Part shown: positions 1-4,846 of the stretch, in pieces
How the letters are laid out: each line of letters begins with the position of its first letter
Numbering within the stretch: position 1 is the stretch's first letter
Source of the DNA: Chloroflexaceae bacterium
GTDB taxonomy: Bacteria; Chloroflexota; Chloroflexia; Chloroflexales; Chloroflexaceae
Assembly: GCA_026417815.1 (NCBI GenBank)
Contig: JAOACN010000115.1
Location: forward strand, 1-8,464
Direction of reading: 5' to 3'
DNA length: 8,464 bases
Program-made: the position numbers and the translations under genes
Notes under the pieces: generated by a model
What the model was told of the DNA's origin: nothing
The model's input: only the letters and a program-made list of their open reading frames with translations
Databases searched by the model: none

Positions 1-28
1 GGCAGCGTCAGATGTGTATAAGAGACAG
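1..28 (+). other. Illumina Nextera adapter remnant (not genomic)
   Basis: These bases match the 3' 28 nt of the Nextera/Tn5 read-1 transposase adapter, ending in the 19-bp mosaic end (positions 10-28, ending AGAGACAG). This is recalled from the published adapter sequence. The adapter lies at the extreme contig end and runs directly into SDR coding sequence, so it is library-preparation carry-over. An apparent GTG start at 14 and the residues encoded up to 28 are artificial. Confidence 0.96.
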
Positions 29-295
29 GAGGTGGCCCACGCCGGGATTACGGTCAACACCATTCACCCGACCGGGGTGGACACGCCGCTGATTGCCGGC
101 ATGGCCCGGGCCGCCGGGATGCTGCGCCAGGAACTGGTCGATCAACTGCGCGAGGATAACCTGTTGCCCGTGGCCCTGGTGGACCCACAGGACATCGCCA
201 ACGCGGCCCTGTGGCTGGTCTCCGACGAGGCGCGCTACGTTACCGGCCTGGAGCTTAAGGTTGACGCGGGCCAGATGGTCAGGTGTCCGGCGTAG
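29..295 (+). CDS. Mycofactocin-coupled SDR family oxidoreductase, C-terminal fragment
   Basis: This is the last 88 residues of a short-chain dehydrogenase/reductase that ends at the TAG at 293-295. The 5' part, with the Rossmann glycine motif and the YxxxK catalytic site, is lost beyond the contig end. What remains is the typical C-terminal third: the GITVNTIHPTGVDTPLI strand and loop after the catalytic helix, a substrate-lid helical segment, then the DPQDIANAALWLVSDEARYVTG block and a final VDAG strand. The HPTGVDTP wording and the DNLLPVALVDPQDI segment resemble the SDR subfamily found with mycofactocin loci, whose members are thought to keep NAD(H) bound and pass electrons to mycofactocin. 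The substrate, probably an alcohol, cannot be read from the fragment. Location upstream of mftB supports the call. An ordinary NAD-dependent SDR is the alternative. Confidence 0.85.
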   Translation, partial: EVAHAGITVNTIHPTGVDTPLIAGMARAAGMLRQELVDQLREDNLLPVALVDPQDIANAALWLVSDEARYVTGLELKVDAGQMVRCPA

Positions 296-297
296 CT

Positions 298-324
298 GTT
301 AGAGAGGGCTGGGCCCTCTCTAAC
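298..324 (+). terminator. Perfect 12-bp stem-loop just after the SDR stop
   Basis: The arms GTTAGAGAGGGC (298-309) and GCCCTCTCTAAC (313-324) are perfect reverse complements around a 3-nt loop (310-312). The hairpin begins 3 nt after the SDR stop codon, the usual place for an intrinsic terminator. There is no U-tract after the stem, so it may be a U-less terminator or a 3' mRNA-stabilising structure. Its GAGGGC/GCCCTC core is shared with other intergenic hairpins in this window. Confidence 0.6.
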
Positions 325-360
325 GCTCCCCTGCGGAGAAACGTTGCGCCTCTGGCCCGT

Positions 361-420
361 GGACCTGGCGCCCAACGCCGGTTGTGAGGAACGTGGGGAA
401 ACCAGGTTTCCCCACACCCC
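361..420 (+). repeat. 60-bp direct repeat, copy 1, with internal perfect palindrome
   Basis: The 60 bp from GGACCTGGCGCC to CCACACCCC recur at 501-560, exactly 140 bp downstream, with 3 mismatches (382, 385, 404). The 3' part holds an 11-bp perfect inverted repeat with a single central base: GTGGGGAAACC (393-403) and GGTTTCCCCAC (405-415). The mismatch at 404 falls on the centre of the palindrome, so the symmetry is kept in both copies. No coding role is seen. Confidence 0.85.
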
Positions 421-432
421 GCCTGACGAGAG

Positions 433-460
433 GGTCGCGAGGGTATGGTCCTCGCCGACC
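433..460 (+). repeat. Imperfect hairpin between the two 60-bp repeats
   Basis: GGTCGCGAGG (433-442) pairs with CCTCGC (450-455) and GACC (457-460), with one bulged C at 456 and a 7-nt loop. A smaller stem, CCTGG (464-468) with CCAGG (475-479), follows. It is one of the structured elements that fill the non-coding stretch 296-615, in which I find no credible gene and no MftA-like peptide. Confidence 0.45.
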
Positions 461-500
461 AGCCCTGGAGGGAACCAGGATGTCCCGGCCCGTCCCAGGC

Positions 501-560
501 GGACCTGGCGCCCAACGCCGGCTGCGAGGAACGTGGGGAAACCTGGTTTCCCCACACCCC
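501..560 (+). repeat. 60-bp direct repeat, copy 2, with internal perfect palindrome
   Basis: This is the second copy of the element at 361-420 (57 of 60 identical). Its palindrome lies at 533-555, GTGGGGAAACC then GGTTTCCCCAC, around a central T instead of A. It sits 56 bp upstream of the mftB start. Related GGGGAA/TTCCCC hairpins occur at 1700-1716, 1783-1803 and 7402-7422. Confidence 0.85.
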
Positions 561-579
561 TGCTGGAGGAAAGCGGTGT

Positions 580-596
580 GGAGGGCCGCGCCCTCC
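580..596 (+). repeat. GGAGGGC hairpin upstream of mftB
   Basis: GGAGGGC (580-586) and GCCCTCC (590-596) form a 7-bp stem with a CGC loop, 20 bases before the mftB start codon. It shares its core with the hairpins at 298-324, 1740-1762, 2031-2049 and 7303-7321. At this position it could affect access to the mftB translation start, but it is probably a member of a dispersed intergenic repeat family. Confidence 0.55.
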
Positions 597-615
597 CGGA
601 AAAGGCAGACAGTCA

Positions 616-936
616 ATGGAACTGACCGCCACCTATCGGCTTGCGCCCTATGCGGCCATCCGCGCCGAGCGTTTCGGCGGGCTGATCTACCGCTACGACA
701 ACCGCCGGCTCTACTTTCTGCACGCGCCCGAGCTGGTCGGCCTGCTGAACGCCCTGGACGGCACAATGACCCTGGACGACGCGCTCGACGCGCTCGACGC
801 GCCCGAGCCGGCGCGTGACCGCTACATCCGCGCCCTGGCGCAACTCGAGCGCCTCGGCGTGATCGTCAGGATCGCGCGGGAGGTCCCCGAACCGCCTGCT
901 CCACCCGCCGTCGCGGCAGGGAGCGCGCCGGCCTGA
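616..936 (+). CDS. mftB: Mycofactocin biosynthesis chaperone MftB
   Basis: This encodes a 106-residue protein with the RiPP recognition element (PqqD-like) fold expected of MftB. MftB binds the leader of the precursor peptide MftA and delivers it to the radical-SAM enzyme MftC. Visible family features are the opening TYRLAPYAAIRAERFGGLIYRY segment, then NRRLYFLHAPELVGLLNALDG (winged-helix strand and helix), and a C-terminal RYIRALAQLERLGVIVRI helix. The length fits the family. After about residue 90 there is a low-complexity Pro/Ala tail (EPPAPPAVAAGSAPA). The ATG at 616 is chosen because homology begins at once; the reading frame stays open upstream to 445 but there it only translates intergenic repeats. 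A weak AAGG lies about 10 nt upstream. The next gene begins 26 bp after the stop, so the two are probably co-transcribed. MftC is not next door as usual; it lies at 7458. Confidence 0.88.
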   Translation: MELTATYRLAPYAAIRAERFGGLIYRYDNRRLYFLHAPELVGLLNALDGTMTLDDALDALDAPEPARDRYIRALAQLERLGVIVRIAREVPEPPAPPAVAAGSAPA

Positions 937-962
937 TCACCGCTTAGCGGGAGAGGGCTGCC

Positions 963-1631
963 ATGGAAGACGCCGATCCTCACAAGGCAAACACCCCGAC
1001 ACGCATTGTCGTCGCCGATGACTTTGAACTGATGCGGATCGGGTTGTGTACGGTATTGAACGCCGAGCCGGATTTGCGCGTCGTGGGGGTAGGGAGCGAT
1101 GGTGAGGAAGCGGTAGCCCTGTGCGCCCGGCTGCGTCCTGACGTGGCCATCCTCGATGAACGCATGCCGGCCCTCGACGGGATCGAAGCGGCCCAACGGA
1201 TCAGGCCGCTGGGAGTGCGAGTGATCGTCCTCTCGCCCCAGGGCGACCGACTGGATCGAGGACGGATGGCCCGCTACGGGCTCGATGGATGGTTGCTCAA
1301 AAACATCACCCGCGCCGCCCTGGTTGAAGCGGTGCGCCAGGTGCGCCAGGGGCAGATACTGATCAGTTCGCCCGATGAAGCCTCGCGGCTCCAGCAGATC
1401 TACGGCCCGGCGCTGCCAGCGCCGGAGACGTTGACCCCGCGCGAACTGGATGTCCTGCGCCTGCTGGCCCGGGGGAAAACCAACGCCGAAATCGCCAGCG
1501 ACCTGGCGCTGAGTCGCGGCACAGTGAAAGCCTATGTTGAGCAGATTATCGCCAAATTGCGCGTCAGCGGGCGCACCCACGCGGCGGTGCGGGCCGTAGA
1601 GATGGGGTTGCTGCGCATGTCCGATGAGTAG
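963..1631 (+). CDS. NarL/LuxR-family response regulator
   Basis: This is a 222-residue two-component transcription factor. The receiver domain covers about residues 14-130: acidic pair D19/D20, phosphoacceptor D65 in the ILDERMP motif, switch S91 (VIVLS) and K113 (GWLLKN, where many relatives have KD). A LuxR-type HTH covers about 155-217, with LTPRELDVLRLLARGKTNAEIA and the recognition helix SRGTVKAYVEQIIAKL. All phosphorylation residues are present, so it should be controlled by a histidine kinase, but none is encoded in the window. The ATG at 963 follows a good GGGAGAGGG ribosome binding site (949-957). It lies 26 bp after mftB and is followed by the long control region of the methanol dehydrogenase. 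As I recall, the LuxR-type MnoR of the MnoSR pair controls methanol dehydrogenase in Mycobacterium smegmatis. A similar role here is inference from position. Confidence 0.9.
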   Translation: MEDADPHKANTPTRIVVADDFELMRIGLCTVLNAEPDLRVVGVGSDGEEAVALCARLRPDVAILDERMPALDGIEAAQRIRPLGVRVIVLSPQGDRLDRGRMARYGLDGWLLKNITRAALVEAVRQVRQGQILISSPDEASRLQQIYGPALPAPETLTPRELDVLRLLARGKTNAEIASDLALSRGTVKAYVEQIIAKLRVSGRTHAAVRAVEMGLLRMSDE

Positions 1632-1699
1632 GCCATGGTTCACACCTGCGTTTCCTGGAGGGGCGCGGTGAGGCTGCGCCTCCCCTGACGGGGGCCGTA

Positions 1700-1716
1700 G
1701 GGAACCTCGCGTTCCC
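1700..1716 (+). repeat. GGGAAC/GTTCCC hairpin
   Basis: GGGAAC (1700-1705) and GTTCCC (1711-1716) form a 6-bp stem with a 5-nt loop. With the following CCCCACA it looks like a decayed relative of the GGGGAAACC palindromes at 393-415 and 533-555. Confidence 0.45.
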
Positions 1717-1739
1717 CACAACCCGACCTCAGGGAGGGT

Positions 1740-1762
1740 CCGGGAGGGCTGCGCCCTTCCGG
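1740..1762 (+). terminator. Stem-loop downstream of the response regulator
   Basis: CCGGGAGGGC (1740-1749) pairs with GCCCTTCCGG (1753-1762) around a TGC loop: 10 bp with one G-T wobble. It lies about 110 bp after the response-regulator stop and upstream of the AT-rich promoter-like island, so it may end the mftB/regulator transcript. No U-tract follows. The core is nearly identical to the hairpin at 7303-7321. Confidence 0.45.
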
Positions 1763-1782
1763 GATCCCGCTGAGCGTGTCCA

Positions 1783-1803
1783 CGGGGAACCCCGGGTTTC
1801 CCG
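1783..1803 (+). repeat. GGGGAACCC/GGGTTTCCC inverted repeat
   Basis: CGGGGAACCC (1783-1792) faces GGGTTTCCCG (1794-1803), complementary except for one G-T wobble, with a single central C. It has the same design as the palindromes in the 60-bp repeats (G-run, AA, C-run, then the mirror). It ends the GC-rich repeat part of this intergenic region. Confidence 0.5.
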
Positions 1804-1869
1804 CGCTCTGGAAGAAGTTCCGTCCTGGCAATTATGACGCGATGCGAAATAGATTTCAACACAAAATAC

Positions 1870-1883
1870 CTGCCATATGGCAG
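1870..1883. promoter_or_regulatory. 14-bp perfect palindrome, candidate operator
   Basis: CTGCCATATGGCAG reads the same on both strands. It sits in the only AT-rich island of the region (about 1831-1917), directly upstream of the promoter-like hexamers at 1897-1913 and downstream of the response-regulator gene. Perfect symmetry, length and placement suit a dimeric regulator site. The regulator could be the response regulator encoded at 963 or another protein; nothing here identifies it. Confidence 0.5.
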
Positions 1884-1896
1884 TAGGCAAAACTTT

Positions 1897-1913
1897 TTGA
1901 CATTAACTATACT
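1897..1913 (+). promoter_or_regulatory. Promoter-like hexamers TTGACA and TATACT
   Basis: A consensus-like TTGACA (1897-1902) and a good -10-like TATACT (1908-1913) occur in the AT-rich island, but only 5 nt apart, so they cannot be the two halves of one sigma-70 promoter. TATACT could be a -10 with a poor -35 near 1884-1890 (AGGCAA), which would fit an activator-dependent promoter. A start near 1920 would give a long leader before the dehydrogenase. The exact promoter is uncertain. Confidence 0.35.
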
Positions 1914-1989
1914 CTAACCGCCCTGTTAAACGTTCGCAATTCCACGACCTCGACCTTATAACGCAAGGTTGCGCCGCTCTCAGCGGGGG

Positions 1990-2012
1990 TTCGGGGGCCT
2001 GCCGCCCCCGAA
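1990..2012 (+). repeat. Perfect 9-bp hairpin in the putative leader
   Basis: TTCGGGGGC (1990-1998) and GCCCCCGAA (2004-2012) pair perfectly around a CTGCC loop. It is the first strong structure after the promoter-like island. No U-tract follows, and it may belong to the intergenic hairpin family. Confidence 0.5.
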
Positions 2013-2030
2013 GGGGGTAACTCTTGTTTC

Positions 2031-2049
2031 GGAGGGGCTTCGCCCCTCC
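2031..2049 (+). repeat. GGAGGGGC hairpin in the putative leader
   Basis: GGAGGGGC (2031-2038) and GCCCCTCC (2042-2049) form a perfect 8-bp stem with a TTC loop, 18 nt after the previous hairpin. It belongs to the GGAGGG(G)C/GC(C)CCTCC group that recurs in this window's spacers. Confidence 0.55.
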
Positions 2050-2172
2050 CAACCTCCCGCAGAGGTGTACCGTCGGAAGAGCATTTCGTTCTCCCGCATG
2101 GCCGGCGGGAGCTGGTTCGATAACACCCGGCGCCGGGGTTCGGTCCATCCGCGCGGAGAGGTCCGGTTCACA

Positions 2173-2184
2173 GCCAGATCTGGC
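2173..2184. promoter_or_regulatory. 12-bp perfect palindrome upstream of methanol dehydrogenase
   Basis: GCCAGATCTGGC is a perfect palindrome 75 bp before the dehydrogenase start. It differs from the G-run hairpins and could be a protein-binding site or, in RNA, a short stem. A chance occurrence cannot be excluded. Confidence 0.3.
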
Positions 2185-2243
2185 GACGTCCCGATGAGGG
2201 GGTCTCAGGGCGGGCGCCTTGCCTCGCCCACCGCCACTTGAAC

Positions 2244-2250
2244 AAAGGAG
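2244..2250 (+). promoter_or_regulatory. Strong ribosome binding site of methanol dehydrogenase
   Basis: AAAGGAG ends 9 nt before the ATG at 2260. It is the best Shine-Dalgarno match in the window and supports this start and high expression of the dehydrogenase. Confidence 0.75.
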
Positions 2251-2259
2251 TCAAGACGA

Positions 2260-3531
2260 ATGGAAGCGCACAAGCTCTGGCAGTTCCCGATTAAGGAGTT
2301 CCACCCGTTCCCACGGGGGCTGATCGGTCCGGGGGCCTATGAGATGGTTGGCGTCGAGGCGAAGAAGCTCGGCTTCAAGCGCACCCTGCTGATGACCTCG
2401 GGCATCCGTGGCACCGACCTGGTGGAGGACGTCGCGGGCAAGCTCCGCTACCAGGGCATTGACGTGGTGATCTACGATAAGGTCGAGTCGAACCCCAAGG
2501 ACTATAACTGCATGGAGGCCGCCGACCTCTTTATGCGCGAGAAGTGTGATAGCTTCGTCTCGGTCGGCGGCGGAAGCGTGACCGATGCGACCAAGGGCGC
2601 GCGTCTGGTGGTCGCCCACGATGGGCGCAACATCAATGAGTTCGACGGGTTCAATAAGTCGGACCCCGACCGCCAGAAGAATCCGCCCCACATCGCCATC
2701 AACACCACTGCCGGGACCGGATCGGAGACGAGCTGGGCCTTCGTGATCACCGACACGACCTCCGAGCGCGCCCCGCGCAAGTGGCTGGGCTTCGATGATA
2801 GCTGCATCGTCACCCTGGGCATCAACGACCCCTATGTGTTCAAGACGATGCCGCAGGATCTGACCGCCTTCTGCGGCTTCGATGTGCTGGCCCATGGCTC
2901 GGAGCCGTATGTCTCGCGCCTCGACTTCCCCGCCAGCCTCGGCGGCGCGCTGAAGTGTATCGAGCTGGTGGCCCAGAATCTGCGCGAAGTGGTGGCCAAC
3001 CGCAACAACTTCGAGGCCTGGACCAACATGGTCTGGGCGCAGTACATCGGCGCGCAGGCCTTCAACAGCGGCGGCCTGGGCATCATCCACTCGATCTCCC
3101 ACGCCGTCAGCGCCTACTACGATACCCACCACGGTCTGAACAACGCCATCGCCCTGCCGCGGGTCTGGGAGTTCAACCTGCCGTCGAACTACCGGCGCTA
3201 CCGCGACATTGCCCGCGCCATGGGCGAGAAGGTGGACGGCCTGAGCGACGTGTCGGCCGCCGAGCGCGCGGTCGAGGCCGCCATTCGCCTGGCCAAGGAC
3301 GTGGGTATTCCGCCGAACTTCAAGAGCGTCGGCGAGTACAGCAAGTCGCGTATGGGCAAGGGCGTGTACGAGAAGTGGAGCGGCCCGCGCATCGTCGGCG
3401 ACGACAACGACGTGGACCGCGTCTCCAAGCACGTCCTCGGCGATGGCTCGACCCCCGGCAACCCGCGCGAAGTGACCTTCGAGTCGGTCTGGCCGGTGGT
3501 GGCCCACGCCATGCGCGAGTCGTACTACTAG
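2260..3531 (+). CDS. mdo: NDMA-dependent methanol dehydrogenase (iron-type alcohol dehydrogenase family)
   Basis: This 423-residue class III (Fe/Zn) alcohol dehydrogenase oxidises methanol or other short alcohols in the cytoplasm. Its length and sequence fit the actinobacterial NDMA-dependent type (Mdo/Mno), a decameric enzyme with tightly bound NAD(P)(H) whose physiological electron carrier is thought to be mycofactocin. The N-terminal nucleotide domain has GGGSVTDATKG (residues 103-113) and NTTAGTGSE (148-156). The C-terminal domain carries the four metal ligands D208, H212 (FDVLAHGSE), H277 (HSISH) and H291 (DTHHG). The DDNDVDRVSKHVLGDGSTPGNPREV segment near the C-terminus is characteristic of the subfamily rather than of shorter NAD-linked Fe-ADHs. 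The ATG follows a strong AAAGGAG site. The gene has its own long upstream region and lies inside a mycofactocin locus, which supports the cofactor assignment. Substrate is inferred from the family; formaldehyde dismutase or a general alcohol oxidoreductase of the same clade is the alternative. Confidence 0.9.
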   Translation: MEAHKLWQFPIKEFHPFPRGLIGPGAYEMVGVEAKKLGFKRTLLMTSGIRGTDLVEDVAGKLRYQGIDVVIYDKVESNPKDYNCMEAADLFMREKCDSFVSVGGGSVTDATKGARLVVAHDGRNINEFDGFNKSDPDRQKNPPHIAINTTAGTGSETSWAFVITDTTSERAPRKWLGFDDSCIVTLGINDPYVFKTMPQDLTAFCGFDVLAHGSEPYVSRLDFPASLGGALKCIELVAQNLREVVANRNNFEAWTNMVWAQYIGAQAFNSGGLGIIHSISHAVSAYYDTHHGLNNAIALPRVWEFNLPSNYRRYRDIARAMGEKVDGLSDVSAAERAVEAAIRLAKDVGIPPNFKSVGEYSKSRMGKGVYEKWSGPRIVGDDNDVDRVSKHVLGDGSTPGNPREVTFESVWPVVAHAMRESYY

Positions 3532-3550
3532 GGGGCATCCTCCGGGGAGC

Positions 3551-3575
3551 GCGGGAAGGGCCTGGCCCCTCCCGC
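3551..3575 (+). terminator. Stem-loop 19 bp after the methanol dehydrogenase stop
   Basis: GCGGGAAGGGC (3551-3561) pairs with GCCCCTCCCGC (3565-3575): 11 positions with one A-C mismatch and a CTG loop. Placement just after the stop codon suggests a terminator, or an attenuating or stabilising hairpin that would let the dehydrogenase be expressed above the downstream genes. There is no U-tract. Confidence 0.5.
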
Positions 3576-3653
3576 CTCCCCTCACCCTGGCCTACCAGTT
3601 CCTGTTGATAGAGAGTGCATGCCCATCATCGCCAGGTCCCTCGGGACGCCAGA

Positions 3654-3670
3654 TACGGCAATCCAAAATC
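3654..3670 (+). repeat. 17-bp inverted repeat, left copy, upstream of the MoxR gene
   Basis: TACGGCAATCCAAAATC is the exact reverse complement of 4747-4763. The two copies bracket the MoxR-type gene in inverted orientation, about 1.1 kb apart. Both are markedly more AT-rich than their surroundings and lie outside the coding regions as I have set them. The pair may be a dispersed repeat or mark the ends of an inserted cassette. Confidence 0.7.
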
Positions 3671-3715
3671 GTAACAGGTTCCTTCGCCGCCCTTCAGCAC
3701 ACGGAGCACACATCA

Positions 3716-4729
3716 GTGTTTGAAACGATCGACCAGGTGGTGACCCTCCTGCGCCAGCAGCGTTACATCTGCGACCGCAAGCTGGCGACGGTGATTTTCC
3801 TCGCCCTCAAGATGAACAAGCCGGTGCTGATCGAGGGTCCGGCGGGGGTCGGCAAGACCGAACTGGCGAAGACGGTGGCGCGGGCACTGAACCGCTCGCT
3901 CATCCGCCTGCAGTGCTACGAGGGGCTCGACGAGGCCCGGGCGCTGTATGAGTGGGAGTACGGCAAGCAGTTGCTCTACACGCAGATCCTGCGCGAGAAG
4001 ATCGGCAGCCTCTTCGCCGAGATGGAGGACCTGCGCGCCGCGGTGGAGTACCTGCGCCAGCACGAGGATGTCTTCTTCTCGGAACACTTCATGGTGCGCC
4101 GTCCCATCCTCCAGGCGATTGCCTCGCCAGAACCGGTGGTGCTGCTGATTGATGAGATTGACCGCGCCGAGGAGCAATTCGAGGCCTTTTTGCTCGAGGT
4201 GCTGAGCGACTTCCAGGTAACGGTGCCCGAGATCGGCACCATCGTCGCCCGGCATCCGCCCCTGGTGTGCATTACCGGCAACAGCACCCGCGAGTTGAGC
4301 GACGCGCTGAAACGGCGCTGCCTGCACCTGGCAATCGGCTATCCCGACGAAGAACGCGAACTGGAGATCATTCGCCTCAAAGTGCCCGAGTTGCGCGAGA
4401 GCCTGGCCCGCCAGATGGTGAGCCTCATCCGCCGCATCCGCGCCATGGATCTGCGCAAGGCGCCCAGCATCAGCGAGACCCTCGACTGGGCCCAGGCCCT
4501 GGTGCTGCTCAACGCCGAGCAACTGAGCCGTGAACTGGTGGAAGAGACGCTGCAACTGATCCTCAAGTACGACCGCGATGTGCAGCAGGTGAGCGCCCAA
4601 CTGCCCATGCTCCTCGAAGGCGGCAATGGCGTTGCGCGGGCAAGCTTCGACAATATGGATCTGCGCGAGCAGCAGCAACGCTACCGCGCGAATGAACGGG
4701 CCTATTTCAGTTCCCGCCGGGAGGAGTAA
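3716..4729 (+). CDS. MoxR-family AAA+ ATPase
   Basis: This encodes a 337-residue AAA+ ATPase of the MoxR class, close to the CoxD-like branch. Such proteins work with a VWA partner as ATP-driven chaperones for metallo-enzyme maturation or remodelling. Visible motifs are Walker A GPAGVGKT (41-48), the MoxR insert region (about 83-135), Walker B VVLLIDE with D146/E147, sensor 1 N189 (CITGNSTRE) and the arginine-finger region DALKRRC (R200/R201), followed by a helical lid. I chose the GTG at 3716: GGAG at 3703-3706 is well spaced, and the family-like FETIDQVVTLLRQQRYICDRKLA begins at once. The frame is open back to a TTG at 3605, but that stretch includes the intergenic repeat and lacks family resemblance. 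It lies 184 bp after the methanol dehydrogenase and 117 bp before its VWA partner. The target is unknown; the dehydrogenase is the obvious candidate. Confidence 0.9.
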   Translation: MFETIDQVVTLLRQQRYICDRKLATVIFLALKMNKPVLIEGPAGVGKTELAKTVARALNRSLIRLQCYEGLDEARALYEWEYGKQLLYTQILREKIGSLFAEMEDLRAAVEYLRQHEDVFFSEHFMVRRPILQAIASPEPVVLLIDEIDRAEEQFEAFLLEVLSDFQVTVPEIGTIVARHPPLVCITGNSTRELSDALKRRCLHLAIGYPDEERELEIIRLKVPELRESLARQMVSLIRRIRAMDLRKAPSISETLDWAQALVLLNAEQLSRELVEETLQLILKYDRDVQQVSAQLPMLLEGGNGVARASFDNMDLREQQQRYRANERAYFSSRREE

Positions 4730-4746
4730 TACGATTTCGGATTGGG

Positions 4747-4763
4747 GATTTTGGATTGCCGTA
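4747..4763 (-). repeat. 17-bp inverted repeat, right copy, downstream of the MoxR gene
   Basis: GATTTTGGATTGCCGTA is the exact reverse complement of 3654-3670. It sits 17 bp after the MoxR stop, inside the 117-bp gap before the VWA gene. The neighbouring ATTTCGGATTGGGGATTTTGG is internally repetitive (two GGATT units), as in dispersed intergenic repeats. Confidence 0.7.
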
Positions 4764-4846
4764 CTTGCCTGACACTTTGCCCCTGGCGGGCGTTGCGGGG
4801 GCCGCAGCGCCTGAAAGACATTCGAGCCAGACGTGGAGCATTCGGT

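Larger units (their letters stand above)
1632..2259 (+). other. Non-coding region upstream of methanol dehydrogenase
   Basis: These 628 bp hold no convincing gene; the open frames on either strand consist of hairpin-rich GC sequence without family resemblance. There are three parts: repeat hairpins (1640-1803), an AT-rich island (about 1831-1917) with a 14-bp palindrome and promoter-like hexamers, and a GC-rich, strongly structured stretch (1975-2240). If transcription starts near the AT-rich island, the dehydrogenase mRNA would carry a leader of about 340 nt. The last part also contains CTCCCGC/GCGGGAG (2091-2111), the palindrome CCCGGCGCCGGG (2126-2137) and a palindrome at 2173-2184. Confidence 0.7.

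Noticed and set aside
14..295. A complete 93-residue ORF starting at GTG 14
   Set aside because: The start lies within the Nextera adapter. The true sequence is an SDR truncated at the contig end.
361..560. CRISPR array
   Set aside because: There are only two copies, 60 bp long and 140 bp apart, with no regular spacers and no cas gene. The palindromes fit a dispersed intergenic repeat better.
344..625. A small ORF that could have been the MftA precursor
   Set aside because: It is built from the 60-bp repeats, has no C-terminal IDGMCGVY-like motif, and the repeated unit appears in different frames.
1897..1913. Classical sigma-70 promoter from TTGACA and TATACT
   Set aside because: The two hexamers are only 5 bp apart, so they cannot serve together. 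They are kept only as promoter-like elements.
2251..3585. Long open frame on the minus strand opposite methanol dehydrogenase
   Set aside because: It is a shadow of the well-supported dehydrogenase gene. The translation resembles no family and is rich in His/Arg/Ala/Val, as antisense GC-rich coding DNA is.
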